From Flavobacterium hercynium (GTDB lineage: Bacteria; Bacteroidota; Bacteroidia; Flavobacteriales; Flavobacteriaceae), in assembly GCF_002217285.1 (NCBI RefSeq), contig NZ_MUGW01000025.1:1-64000 (forward strand): a DNA stretch of 64,000 nucleotides. The letters are read 5' to 3'. A model generated the notes under the pieces. The model was not told the origin of the DNA. It ran no database searches and worked only from the letters and a program-made list of their open reading frames with translations. Of this stretch, positions 17,928 to 28,465 are shown piece after piece; the first letter of the stretch is position 1, and every line of letters begins with the position of its first letter. Position numbers and translations under genes: made by a program.

Positions 17928-20900
17928 ATGAAACCTTGTAACCGATTTCTTTTTGTGCTTTCCTTTTTTCTCATCGCTTCGTTTGAAGCTTTGGGACAAT
18001 CGTATACATTTCATCATCTCAAAACCAACAACGGATTGTCTAACAGTACCGTAAAAAGTATTCTAAAAGACAGTTACGGTTTTTTATGGATTGGTACAGA
18101 ATCAGGATTAAACCGATATGATGGTTACGGCTTTAAGGTCTACGCTACCAAATCAGATAAACCTTCATCGATTATAAACGATGACATTAGAGGATTACAA
18201 GAAGATGGTATGGGCAATTTATGGATTCAAACAGAATTCAGTTATATCGTCTATCAGCGCAAAAAAGACAGTTTCATTAGTAATATTTCAAATTTATTAA
18301 AAGAATTTGGTATTACAATCGTTGATCAGAATTATAAAGTTTACGTAGATAAAAACAAAGATTTGTGGGTTTTACAAAATGATAAAATCTTTGTTTATGA
18401 TATTCAGAAAAAGGTTGTAAAATCATTTGTTACTAAAGAAAAAAGAAATTTATCGATCAACACCAATTTGAGTGATGATGGTATGCATTTGTATCGAATT
18501 TTAAATTCGGGCTTCATTTCAAAACGCAATAAGCGTGCAGGAAAAGAAGAATTACAAAAGCTTCCTGATTTTATTAATGACCGAGTGTACAATCTCGAAA
18601 ATAAAATTTATGTCGACAATCAAAATGGATTATGGATTTATTCGACAACCTCAGGTGTTTACTATCAAAAGCATGCCCATACAGCATGGAAAAAAATTAC
18701 GCTAAATTCCTCTATTGATACACAGGACGATCTTATTCTGGCGATTACAGATGATGGAAATGGTCACATTTGGTTAGGCACAGATCACAAAGGTGTTTTT
18801 GTGTATACTCTTGCTACTAAAGGCATGAATAATATTACCTACAATCAGAACAACAACACTGCTATCGCTTCTAACAATATTGGTGCCTTGTATCGCGATG
18901 ATACCGGAACAATCTGGATGGGACATAATAAAAAAGGGGTTTCTTACTACAACGACAATTTTGGAAATCTTGTGAATATCGAATTGCAGGATTGCAAAGA
19001 TGTAAGTGTTATTCTGGAAGACAAAAAAGGTAACATTTGGTTGGGAACCGATGGAAATGGATTGTACATCAAAGAAAAAACTTCGGGAAATAAAATTAAA
19101 AAAGTCCCACTTTCGAGCAATGTTATCGTTTCGTTAGTAGAAGATAAAAAAGGAAGAATCTGGATTGGTACTTATTTAAACGGATTGTTTTGTTACGAAA
19201 ACGGAAGCTTTAAACATTATACCAAACAAAACAGTACGCTCAATTCTAATGATATCTGGAATTTAAAAGAAGATCGATACGGCAATTTATGGGTGGGTAC
19301 ACTCGGACGTGGTATTCAGTGCCTGCGTAACGGAAAAGATACTTTTGAGTCGATTACCAGTACCGTAAAAGGATTGGATTTTGCACTCGATATGTTATAC
19401 GACAATGGCGATAAATTATACATCGCCACTGATAACGGACTTTGTACGCTCGATATTACAACCGGAAAACAAGTTAGTACGACAGGCAATGCCAACAAAA
19501 CCCAAAAATTCAGACAGCATTTTACTTCTTGCGTTTATAAAGATTCACGCGATAATATTTGGCTCGGGCATGCAAAAGGATTGACGATCTGGGATACCAA
19601 AAAGGATACTATTTACTATTTCGATAAAACGAATGGTCTGTCTGATAACATTATAAAAGGAATTATAGAAGACGATCACAAACACATCTGGATTACTACC
19701 AGCAACGGACTTTCGGTACTTTCTGTAGAACCGAATTCAAAAGGTCTGATGAAAATCAGCAGCAGAAATTTTTCGACTAAAGACGGTCTTCACGATAATT
19801 ATTTCAACACTCACGCCATTTATAAATTAAAAAATGGTGACATCGTTTTGGGTGGAACGGAAGGATACACACTTGTGAATCCCAATAAAATGGCAGAGAA
19901 AAGCAAACCTCTAGCCAAAGTCATTTTTACAGGATTAAGCCTCGGCAACACCACCGTACAGGTTGATTCACTATACAATGGACATCGTTTACTAAAACGA
20001 TCGATGGAGCAAACCTCCGAAGTTACCTTTAGCCATGACGATAAACTTATTGGTATTCAGTTCACAACCGGAGACTTACTTAATGCGGACAAAGTACGTT
20101 ATTTGTATAAACTGGAAGGTTTTAATAATCAATGGTTTCCAACAGAAAAAAACAAAATCGAATTTTCATCTCTCGCACCCGGCAATTATACGCTTTACAT
20201 AAAAGCTTCCAATAGCGACGGAATCTGGAACGAACAGGCAACCGTTTTAGAGATTCGCGTTACACCACCTTTTTATTTATCGGTTTGGGCAATTTTATTT
20301 TATTGTATCGCTTTGACAGCACTTGGAATTTATCTTTACGATCGTACCAAAAAGAAGCACCAGCAGGAACTTGAACAACAGCGCATTCAATTAGAGCATT
20401 TACAGCAAATCAATCTTAACGAAATGAAACTTAGGTTTTTTACCAACATAAGTCATGATTTAAGAACACCGCTTACGCTAATTACCATTCCGTTGCAAAC
20501 TATTTTAAGCAAAGATTTAGAAGAAGGATTACGCGGAAAACTCAACATTGTTTACAAAAATGTTGAACAATTAATGGCATTGATTAATTCATTACTGGAC
20601 TTTCGTAAACTCGATGTTGGTACCGAGAATTTAAACCTGACGTTGGGCGATTTTGTTACTTTTATTGAAGAACGATGCACGCTTTTTCAAACTTACGCTA
20701 CAGATCGCAATATGCAGTTTTCGCATACCAGCGATGTGGAAAGCCTAATGATGCCATTTGATACCGTAAAAGTTCAAAAAATACTTTTTAACCTGTTATC
20801 CAACGCTTTCAAATACACACCAGATGGCGGAAGCATTGCCTTGCATATTTCGCGTGAAGATGAAAATGTAGCCGTAAGCATTGCAGACAACGGTCAGGGC

Positions 20901-21908
20901 ATTTCTAAAAAAGACAAGAAAAAGGTTTTTGAACGCTTTTATCAGGCGTCTCAAGACGAAGAAAAAACAGGAAGCGGAATTGGTCTTCATATTGTGAGCG
21001 AATACATTGCCATGCATGGAGGAAACATTACTATCAAAGATAATTTTCCAAAGGGAAGTATATTTACCTTTACACTTCCAATACTTGAAATCGAAGAAAA
21101 TCAAAAAGAAATCGTACCGTTTGAATTTCCTGCTGAAGCAAAAACAAACGAAAAACCTTTAGTACTATTTGTAGACGATAATACTGATTTTTGCGAGTTT
21201 ATGGCAGACAGCCTGTCTGAAGATTACACCGTTTTAATTGCCAACAATGGTGTTGAAGCTATCGAAAAACTACAACAAAATGACGTTGATATCGTCGTAA
21301 GCGATGTTATGATGCCCGTAATGAATGGTACCGAATTATGCCGACAAATTAAAACTTCGATTGAATGGTCGCACATTCCGGTTTTACTATTGACTGCAAG
21401 AACTGCTGAAGAATACAAAATTGAAGGTCTTACCATTGGTGCTGATGATTACCTCAATAAACCTTTCAATTTTAATGTTCTAAAACTTCGTATCGACAAA
21501 TTTTTAGAATGGACAAAAAAATCGCATCAGGCATTTAGCCAAAAAATGGATATAGCTCCAAACGAAATAACCATCACGTCTCTCGACGAACAATTAATAG
21601 AAAAAGCCATCAAAGCTGTTGAAGACAATATTAGCAATCCTGATTTTACTGTTGAAGAACTAAGTGCTATTATTGGGCTAAGCAGAACACATTTGTACAA
21701 AAAGCTAATGCATATTACCGGAAAAGGTCCTGCTGAATTTATTCGTACCGTTCGTCTTAAAAGAGCCAGACAACTTTTAGAAAAAAGTCAGCTTCAAATT
21801 GCAGAAATCGCCTATGCTGTTGGTTTTAATTCTCCCAAAAGATTTAGCGTTAACTTTAAGACTGAATTTGGTATTTCCCCTTCTGACTATCTCAGAAGCC
21901 TAAAATAA
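17928..21908 (+). CDS. Hybrid two-component system sensor/regulator (HTCS)
   Basis: A 1326-residue one-protein signalling system. Domains in order: signal peptide (1-23); periplasmic two-bladed propeller of Reg_prop repeats (WIGTESGLNRYD, WLGTDGNGLYI, WVGTLGRGIQ) to about residue 660; Y_Y_Y domain (about 715-775); one membrane helix (about 782-802); histidine kinase with phospho-acceptor His843 in NISHDLRTPL and ATPase motifs; receiver domain with phospho-Asp1126 in VVSDVMMP; and a C-terminal AraC-type HTH (GFNSPKRFSVNFKTEFG). These proteins bind an oligosaccharide in the periplasm and activate the adjacent glycan-degradation genes. Targets here are probably the GH31, GH3 and GH43 genes. Confidence 0.93.
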   Translation: MKPCNRFLFVLSFFLIASFEALGQSYTFHHLKTNNGLSNSTVKSILKDSYGFLWIGTESGLNRYDGYGFKVYATKSDKPSSIINDDIRGLQEDGMGNLWIQTEFSYIVYQRKKDSFISNISNLLKEFGITIVDQNYKVYVDKNKDLWVLQNDKIFVYDIQKKVVKSFVTKEKRNLSINTNLSDDGMHLYRILNSGFISKRNKRAGKEELQKLPDFINDRVYNLENKIYVDNQNGLWIYSTTSGVYYQKHAHTAWKKITLNSSIDTQDDLILAITDDGNGHIWLGTDHKGVFVYTLATKGMNNITYNQNNNTAIASNNIGALYRDDTGTIWMGHNKKGVSYYNDNFGNLVNIELQDCKDVSVILEDKKGNIWLGTDGNGLYIKEKTSGNKIKKVPLSSNVIVSLVEDKKGRIWIGTYLNGLFCYENGSFKHYTKQNSTLNSNDIWNLKEDRYGNLWVGTLGRGIQCLRNGKDTFESITSTVKGLDFALDMLYDNGDKLYIATDNGLCTLDITTGKQVSTTGNANKTQKFRQHFTSCVYKDSRDNIWLGHAKGLTIWDTKKDTIYYFDKTNGLSDNIIKGIIEDDHKHIWITTSNGLSVLSVEPNSKGLMKISSRNFSTKDGLHDNYFNTHAIYKLKNGDIVLGGTEGYTLVNPNKMAEKSKPLAKVIFTGLSLGNTTVQVDSLYNGHRLLKRSMEQTSEVTFSHDDKLIGIQFTTGDLLNADKVRYLYKLEGFNNQWFPTEKNKIEFSSLAPGNYTLYIKASNSDGIWNEQATVLEIRVTPPFYLSVWAILFYCIALTALGIYLYDRTKKKHQQELEQQRIQLEHLQQINLNEMKLRFFTNISHDLRTPLTLITIPLQTILSKDLEEGLRGKLNIVYKNVEQLMALINSLLDFRKLDVGTENLNLTLGDFVTFIEERCTLFQTYATDRNMQFSHTSDVESLMMPFDTVKVQKILFNLLSNAFKYTPDGGSIALHISREDENVAVSIADNGQGISKKDKKKVFERFYQASQDEEKTGSGIGLHIVSEYIAMHGGNITIKDNFPKGSIFTFTLPILEIEENQKEIVPFEFPAEAKTNEKPLVLFVDDNTDFCEFMADSLSEDYTVLIANNGVEAIEKLQQNDVDIVVSDVMMPVMNGTELCRQIKTSIEWSHIPVLLLTARTAEEYKIEGLTIGADDYLNKPFNFNVLKLRIDKFLEWTKKSHQAFSQKMDIAPNEITITSLDEQLIEKAIKAVEDNISNPDFTVEELSAIIGLSRTHLYKKLMHITGKGPAEFIRTVRLKRARQLLEKSQLQIAEIAYAVGFNSPKRFSVNFKTEFGISPSDYLRSLK

Positions 21909-21956
21909 AGCACCAAACCATCCTTTTGCAACGTCAGAGGCAGTAATGTAATTCAT

Positions 21957-21989
21957 CATAACCCATTAAATTGATGTTATGCAAGTATC
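21957..21989 (+). promoter_or_regulatory. Candidate regulator site before GH43
   Basis: CATAAC (21957-21962) and GTTATG (21976-21981) form an inverted pair with a 13-base spacer. A -7-like TATCTTCG (one mismatch to TAnnTTTG) follows closely. It is a plausible binding site for the upstream hybrid regulator; weak evidence. Confidence 0.35.
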
Positions 21990-21996
21990 TTCGTAA

Positions 21997-23610
<1,614 letters not shown>

Positions 23611-23631
23611 GGATTTATTGCACTCTTAACA

Positions 23632-23667
23632 AAATACCTCAGGATTAATTCTGAGGTATTTTTTGTT
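23632..23667 (+). terminator. Rho-independent terminator after GH43
   Basis: Arms AAATACCTCAG (23632-23642) and CTGAGGTATTT (23651-23661) with an 8-base loop and a following T-rich run. Confidence 0.92.
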
Positions 23668-23826
23668 TTTTTTACTCCTAACCCTTCGCCGGCTGCAATT
23701 ATTTGAAAAAAAATATCGAACAGATGAAAATTTAAACTTTTAAGGATTGTAAGAGCATCTTAAACAATAAATATTGCTTTTTAGATAATCTCGATGCAAA
23801 AAATTTTGAATAACTTTGGCGTCATT

Positions 23827-24390
23827 ATGCAGGCAAACCTTAGAGAACACATAGAGAAAATAATACCAGTAACAGATGAAGAATTTGATTTTATCAGTTC
23901 TCATTTTACTTCCAGAAAATTTAAAAAACACCAGTTTATTATTCAGGAGGGTGATGCTGTTCAGTATTCTTATTTTGTAATTTCCGGACTTTTAAAACTG
24001 GTTTATACTGATGCTTCGGCTAAACAGCACATCGTTTCCTTTGCAATGGAAGATTGGTGGGAAAGTGATTTTTATGCTTTTTATACCAAAACCAAAGCGA
24101 CTATGTCTTTAGAATGTCTTGAAGATACAGAAGTACTTTGCTGTTCTCTTGAAGATTATAAAAAACTCTGTGACGGTTTACAAAAAATGGAACGCTTTTT
24201 TCTCGAAAAAGCTACGTTTGGTTTTCTGGGATCGCAACGCCGTATTTTGTCATGGCTTACGTCTAATTCCAAAGAACGTTACGAGCAATTGCTAAAACAA
24301 TATCCGATGCTGATGCAACGTGTTCCAAAAAGTTTAATTGCTTCTTATCTGGGTGTTTCCCGCGAGACCTTAAGCCGACTTTCTTCTTGA
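23827..24390 (+). CDS. Crp/Fnr-family regulator (CRP-like recognition helix)
   Basis: About 187 residues: N-terminal cyclic-nucleotide-binding-type barrel (FIIQEGDAVQYSYFVISGLLKLVY) and C-terminal winged helix. The recognition helix reads YLGVSRETLSRL. The Arg-Glu-Thr...Arg pattern equals the bases-contacting positions of E. coli CRP (R180, E181, R185), predicting TGTGA half-sites. Such a site lies just downstream at 24404-24419. A longer frame begins at ATG 23794, but the exact -7 box TAACTTTG (23811-23818) lies inside it, so ATG 23827 is preferred. The effector is unknown; cAMP ligands are not evident. Confidence 0.88.
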   Translation: MQANLREHIEKIIPVTDEEFDFISSHFTSRKFKKHQFIIQEGDAVQYSYFVISGLLKLVYTDASAKQHIVSFAMEDWWESDFYAFYTKTKATMSLECLEDTEVLCCSLEDYKKLCDGLQKMERFFLEKATFGFLGSQRRILSWLTSNSKERYEQLLKQYPMLMQRVPKSLIASYLGVSRETLSRLSS

Positions 24391-24403
24391 TCTAACTCTT
24401 AGA

Positions 24404-24419
24404 TGTGACATACATCACA
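24404..24419 (+). promoter_or_regulatory. CRP-type operator TGTGA-N6-TCACA
   Basis: TGTGACATACATCACA is a perfect match to the CRP consensus half-sites. Its centre lies about 63 bases before the transcription start predicted from a -7-like CAACTTTG (24465-24472), the usual class I activator distance. It sits between the Crp-type gene and the RidA-type gene. Confidence 0.75.
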
Positions 24420-24497
24420 CGAAATTTGTGAAAAATGTCAAGACTCTTTTCCAGCTGTTATCGACAACTTTGCAATATTAAATTTTAATCTGTAAAT

Positions 24498-24968
24498 GTG
24501 AAAAAAACAGCAAAACTTTTAGCATTACTAATAGTAACAACAATGCCAATAATGGCACAAAACAAAAAAGCTAAACAAATGGAAAAAAGAGTTATCAATC
24601 CTTGGCAATGGCAGGATCAGCGCAGTTATGTACAAGCGGTAGAAGTAAAAAATCCGGAAGGAACATTATACATTTCAGGACAAACAGCTATTAGCGCTGA
24701 CGGAATCTCGAGTAATGAAGACATGAAATCTCAAATTATTCAGACATTACAAAATCTGGAACTGGTTATAAAAGAAGCCGGTTATGAAAACAAAGGAATC
24801 GTTCGATTGAATATTTATACTACTTCTACAGAAGAACTTTGGCCTCACTTTGGTATCATTCAGGATTGGGTAGCCAAAAACGGGGTTAAACAAGCTACAA
24901 CTTTATTAGAAGTAAAAAGTCTTTTTGAAACATTAAAAGTTGAAATGGAAGCTACTGTAGTGAAGTAA
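24498..24968 (+). CDS. Exported RidA (YjgF/YER057c/UK114) family protein
   Basis: A 156-residue protein starting at GTG (an ATG two bases earlier reads straight into TGA). There is an N-terminal signal peptide (about 1-20, MPIMAQ), unusual for the mostly cytosolic RidA family. The chorismate-mutase-like trimer fold motifs are visible: GTLYISGQTAISADG, then GIVRLNIYTTSTEEL with the conserved Arg, and TLLEVKSLFETLKVEMEATV. RidA proteins hydrolyse reactive enamine/imine intermediates; other subgroups have unknown roles. The CRP-type palindrome upstream suggests control by the neighbouring regulator. A hairpin terminator follows. Confidence 0.85.
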   Translation: MKKTAKLLALLIVTTMPIMAQNKKAKQMEKRVINPWQWQDQRSYVQAVEVKNPEGTLYISGQTAISADGISSNEDMKSQIIQTLQNLELVIKEAGYENKGIVRLNIYTTSTEELWPHFGIIQDWVAKNGVKQATTLLEVKSLFETLKVEMEATVVK

Positions 24969-24987
24969 TCCTTTAAACTTAAAAACA

Positions 24988-25028
24988 AAAAAGCGGTGTT
25001 TTCTTTTATAAAGAAGACGCCGCTTTTT
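24988..25028 (+). terminator. Rho-independent terminator after RidA gene
   Basis: AAAAGCGGTGTTTTCTTT pairs with AAAGAAGACGCCGCTTTT, using two G-U pairs that only work in the plus-strand RNA. A T-run completes it. Confidence 0.88.
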
Positions 25029-25048
25029 GATAGTTTATATTCTTTCAT

Positions 25049-25370
25049 GAAAAATTTTCTTCTTCACGAATACGTTTTCGAATAAAAAAAAGTAGTATTT
25101 ATTTCACATTAAAAAAAAACAACATAAAACCAACAATATCAAACACTTATACTTTTCAATAAAAGAATTACAAGTATTATTAGTACTTTTTTTTCCATTT
25201 TTAGCAAACCAAAAAATCTATTTTACCGTATCTGCCATTAGACGATACTTTTGGATGAGGTTGATTCACTAACTAATAAGTCTAATTCATTTATTGCGTT
25301 TTTTGGAGAAAACACTGAATTACATCTTATTCATGAGTATCGTTTATTTTAAATTTTAAAAAAGCAATAC
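25049..25370. other. Intergenic A+T-rich stretch
   Basis: About 320 bases with poly-A and poly-T runs and no convincing reading frame. No exact TAnnTTTG element was found before the following small gene. Confidence 0.5.
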
Positions 25371-25619
25371 GTGGAGAAATTAAACATTCAAAGATTACAA
25401 ATGACTTTGGTCTATCTTGAAAGCAAACAGCGCGAATTAAAAAGACAGAATGACAATGACACACGCAGTATTGAATCGATGATAAAATATCTTAAAAAAG
25501 ATATGGTCGATCAATACAAATTAGTAGAATATCATACTTCTATTGAAGAAGATATCATAAATACCGACTCTTTTATTACTACTGTACAAAATATTATTAC
25601 TTTAATGTTGAACCGGTAA
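25371..25619 (+). CDS. Small hypothetical coiled-coil protein
   Basis: An 82-residue hydrophilic protein with a GTG start. I do not recognise it. It is predicted almost wholly helical, with a heptad-like charged stretch (LESKQRELKRQNDNDTRSIE, then MIKYLKKDMVDQYKL). There is no signal peptide or membrane segment. Its last codons (MLNR-stop) are already part of the octamer repeat array that follows, so the 3-prime end of the gene is repeat-derived or has been invaded by the array. It might be a small regulator or structural protein; no function can be assigned. Confidence 0.55.
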   Translation: MEKLNIQRLQMTLVYLESKQRELKRQNDNDTRSIESMIKYLKKDMVDQYKLVEYHTSIEEDIINTDSFITTVQNIITLMLNR

Positions 25620-25980
25620 ACCGTTTAATTGTTAAATCGTTTAATTGTTAAATCGTTTATTTGTTTAACCGTTAAATCGCTTAACTGTTGAATCGTTGAG
25701 CCGTTTATTTGTTGAATCGTTTAACTGCGTAATCGTTTATTTGTTGAACCGTAGATTTGTTTAACTGTTTAAACGTGTACTTCTTTAATTGTACTTTATT
25801 TATAAAATTATCAAATAAAAGAAAACCAACAATTATTAAATTAACACATCCACGATTAAACGCATCTACGATTATAGTGATTTAACAGTAAATCAAATTA
25901 ACAAATCCACGATTAAACAAATAAACAGTTTAGCGATTAAAACGATTAAACGATTTCAACAAATAAACGATTAAACGCAG
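25606..25980. repeat. Inverted octamer minisatellite array
   Basis: From 25606 to 25797 the sequence divides into 24 consecutive octamers in one register, of the kind CGTTTAAT, TGTTAAAT, CGTTTATT, TGTTGAAC (consensus YGTTTAAY). From about 25829 to 25980 the reverse complement of the same octamer dominates (AAACGATT, AAACAAAT, CACGATTA) with occasional single-base slips. The two halves oppose each other, so a transcript could fold into a very long imperfect hairpin. It lies between two convergent genes and may act as a bidirectional terminator. Its origin is unknown. Confidence 0.85.
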
Positions 25981-25982
25981 AT

Positions 25983-27212
25983 CTAGTTTTTCTTATCAAT
26001 TTTATACAATCTTCCCTGGTCTGTTACAGCGTACAAAGCGCCATCTGATCCTTGAGTGATATCTCTAAATCTTTGGTTTTCTGAAGCAAGAAGTCTTTCT
26101 TCACCAATAACTTTATTGTTAGATATAGCAAGGCGAATAATATGCGAAGCGCTCAATGATCCTATGAAAAGGTTGTTTTCCCATTCCGGAACACGATTAC
26201 CTGTGTAAAAAGTCATACCACTTGGTGATACAACAGGATCCCAGTAATACACCGGTTGCTCTAATCCTTCTTTTTGTTGAATAGCATCTCCAATCACTTC
26301 TCCACTATATTCGATTCCATAAGTAATTGTTGGCCATCCGTAATTTGAACCTGCTTTTAAATGATTGATTTCATCACCTCCACGTGGTCCGTGTTCGCTT
26401 AACCAAATATCACCTGTTCCCGGATGAAGTGCCAATCCTTGTGGATTTCTGTGTCCAACAGTAAACAATTCCGGTAAAGCTCCTGCTTGTGTAAATCTTG
26501 GGTTATCTCCTGCTGGTTGTCCTTCTTTGGTAATTCTAATCACTTTTCCAAGACTTGATGTATACGATTGTGCTAAAGGTCTTGTTTCTAAAACAGAACG
26601 TTCTCCTGTACTTACAACAAGATTTCCGCTTCTGTCAAACAAAATTCTTCCTCCATAATGAAGCGCACTGGCATTAGCCGGAGTAGTACGGTAAATAACG
26701 GTTGCTCCTTCAATTGTTTTTTCATCTGCAGCTAATTTCCCTTTGGCTACCGAAGAAATATTTCCTCCCGCTACTGCTTCAGAAAATACCCAGTAAATCA
26801 TTTTGTTAGTAGCGAAATCAGGATCAAGCGTTAATCCTAACAATCCGCCCTGATTTGCAGAATTTACAGCTGGAGCTCCAGTAATTGGAGCACTAACTTC
26901 ACCTGTTACTTTTACAATTCTAAATGTTCCCCCTTTTTCAGTTACCAGCAATCTTCCGTCCGGTAAAGTTTTAACTCCCCAAGGGCTTACTAAAGCTGAT
27001 GTAATAACAGTCGACTGAAATTCTGTATTGGTCGTAACACCATTGATTCGGGTTTGCCCCGAAAAGGCTGGTGTATATTTCGTATTAGGTGTACCAGACT
27101 CTACAGGATCTGTAACAGTTCCAGGATCAGTTGGTGTGTCTTTGTCATTCGAACAGCTGAAAAGTGTAAATATAGCCGTTGAGAAAAGTGTAATGTAGGT
27201 TGTTTTTTTCAT
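25983..27212 (-). CDS. PQQ-dependent aldose sugar dehydrogenase-like lipoprotein
   Basis: A 409-residue surface or periplasmic lipoprotein (lipobox AIFTLFSC, Cys20) with the soluble glucose dehydrogenase/sorbosone dehydrogenase propeller. Motifs seen: SPWGVKTLPDGRLLVTEKGG, the catalytic-His region LHYGGRILFD, VGHRNPQGLALHPGTGDIW followed by EHGPRGGDEIN, and GSNYGWPTITYG (Ca/PQQ-site segment of the Asd family). A proline/threonine linker (about 21-50) separates the anchor from the domain. The expected reaction is PQQ-linked oxidation of aldoses to lactones, feeding the respiratory chain. PQQ biosynthesis genes are not in the window, so the cofactor may be taken from outside. Confidence 0.88.
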   Translation of the reverse strand: MKKTTYITLFSTAIFTLFSCSNDKDTPTDPGTVTDPVESGTPNTKYTPAFSGQTRINGVTTNTEFQSTVITSALVSPWGVKTLPDGRLLVTEKGGTFRIVKVTGEVSAPITGAPAVNSANQGGLLGLTLDPDFATNKMIYWVFSEAVAGGNISSVAKGKLAADEKTIEGATVIYRTTPANASALHYGGRILFDRSGNLVVSTGERSVLETRPLAQSYTSSLGKVIRITKEGQPAGDNPRFTQAGALPELFTVGHRNPQGLALHPGTGDIWLSEHGPRGGDEINHLKAGSNYGWPTITYGIEYSGEVIGDAIQQKEGLEQPVYYWDPVVSPSGMTFYTGNRVPEWENNLFIGSLSASHIIRLAISNNKVIGEERLLASENQRFRDITQGSDGALYAVTDQGRLYKIDKKN

Positions 27213-27600
27213 AATTATTGGGTCTTTAAAGATTAAAAACGTTTAAAAATCTTACTTATTATACTTGTTCAATACATTTTTAGCATTCAACATATAAGTA
27301 AGCCGAACAAATTTCTACATTAAAAATTATTTCGGTTTACATAATTTATCCGAAATTTTATACAATTACCTTTTCTTTAATTGTGAATTGTGAATTGTAA
27401 ATTATGAATTGTGAATTATGAGTTTTTAATTTTGATTCTATTTTATTCATCTAAAATTAATCATCCATCATCTGTTCAATCTATTATCTAAAGATCTAAC
27501 AATCTAAAAGTCTAACAATCTATAAAGTCTAACAATCTAAAAGTCTAACAATCTAAAAATCTAAAGATCCAATAATCTAAAAAGAAAAAAATTACCGCCA
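27213..27600. repeat. Non-coding region with heptamer and octamer arrays
   Basis: This gap of nearly 400 bases carries no gene. It contains six in-register heptamers ATTGTGA/ATTATGA at 27380-27421. At 27478-27582 about 13 octamers of ATCTAACA, ATCTAAAA and GTCTAACA type repeat with one single-base slip, giving a 16-base higher-order unit. The period matches the 25606 array but the sequence differs. Slippage-prone tandem growth is the likely cause. Confidence 0.8.
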
Positions 27601-27605
27601 CACTG

Positions 27606-27647
27606 TTGCATTTGAAAATAAGATTTCTATATTTGCAACAACATTGC
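27606..27647 (+). promoter_or_regulatory. Promoter with Fur-family (Zur-like) operator candidate
   Basis: A textbook Bacteroidota promoter: -33 TTG (27606-27608), 19-base spacer, exact -7 TATATTTG (27628-27635). GTTGCA (27605-27610) overlaps the -33 and TGCAAC (27634-27639) overlaps the -7, as inverted partners. A further inverted pair GCAA/TTGC (27635-27647) covers the start point. Repression by a Fur-family metal sensor, probably Zur, is inferred from the metal-binding genes downstream. Confidence 0.6.
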
Positions 27648-27699
27648 GTTAGTATCCCTTGTTTTTTAAGACGAATCATTACTAACCGGATTCAATCGA

Positions 27700-28050
27700 A
27701 TGAAAAAAGAATTTAAATTTATTAATCTTCTTATGCCGTTAATAGTAGCGTTTGCTATACTATTTCCGGTGATACATTCGTACGAACACCTTCATAACCC
27801 TGTTTCGGTAACTAAAAACGTTCATCACGAAAATGGTGAAAGTAAGTTTACAGCAGAACATGACTCGCACAAAGAGTGTGCTATCTGCCATTTTAAATTT
27901 ACGCCATTTAGTACTTTTTCATTTCCGCAATTCGAGTTTAAAACACCTTACAGCAGTATAACTGTTCCTGTAATTTTTTATGTAAAGACATATTCCTATT
28001 TCTTTAAAGGGTCTCTTTTCTCACTGAGAGCACCACCTCAATTTAACTAA
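27700..28050 (+). CDS. Small exported His/Cys-rich protein, putative metal binding
   Basis: A 116-residue protein with an N-terminal hydrophobic segment (LLMPLIVAFAILFPVIHS, residues 10-27) acting as signal or anchor. It is rich in His: HSYEHLHNP, VHHENGE, AEHDSHKECAICHFKF, the last holding a CxxC-type pair with His beside it. This is the kind of ligand set used for zinc or copper. It opens the locus that contains two DUF4625-type lipoproteins, a ZnuD-like receptor and an AztD-like lipoprotein. I know no exact family; a periplasmic metal-trafficking role is inferred from composition and position. Confidence 0.7.
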   Translation: MKKEFKFINLLMPLIVAFAILFPVIHSYEHLHNPVSVTKNVHHENGESKFTAEHDSHKECAICHFKFTPFSTFSFPQFEFKTPYSSITVPVIFYVKTYSYFFKGSLFSLRAPPQFN

Positions 28051-28465
28051 GTAGAGCGTTATACATTTCAGTTATCACTGTTATTACGTTTTGTTACCTC
28101 AATTTCACTACATCATAAAACCTGTCTACAGCAAATATTTGTTGAAAAGACTTCCGTCGTTTTGTTTAAAACTACATTCAATCTTATTTCGGTTGCATAC
28201 GTAGTCGTGTAGTTTTTTTTGATCTATCGTAATTTCTGTTTACAAGAAACTGAAAATGTATTAAAACCAAAGAGTCAATTTACTTTATTGCTTTAAGCAA
28301 AATTAAGTTTGCCTGTTTCTTTAGCGCTCTTCCTTCTGATAACGTGTCACGTTTATCAATCTCCTAAGTTTTTAGATTATTCCATTTATCTGATGGAATT
28401 GTTATGCCGTTTAATCCCTTTTTTGATTGTAACTGCCCTTCTCTTGTAACCTAAATTTAATATAT
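28051..28465 (+). other. Intergenic leader with attenuator-like hairpin
   Basis: A 415-base gap inside the metal locus. AAAACTACA (28168-28176) can pair with TGTAGTTTT ending in an 8-base T-run (28208-28220), a terminator- or attenuator-like structure. An exact -7 element TAAGTTTG lies at 28304-28311 and could start a second transcript. A smaller hairpin ATTCCAT/ATGGAAT lies near 28380-28400. No gene seen. Confidence 0.45.

Noticed and set aside
25606..25980. CRISPR array
   Set aside because: The period is 8 bases with degenerate units and no unique spacers, and there are no cas genes.
27237..27244. LacI operator (AAACGTTT) in front of the PQQ-type dehydrogenase
   Set aside because: Only the 8-base core matches; the wider symmetry of the 4603 and 5693 sites is missing, so chance in A+T-rich DNA is likely.
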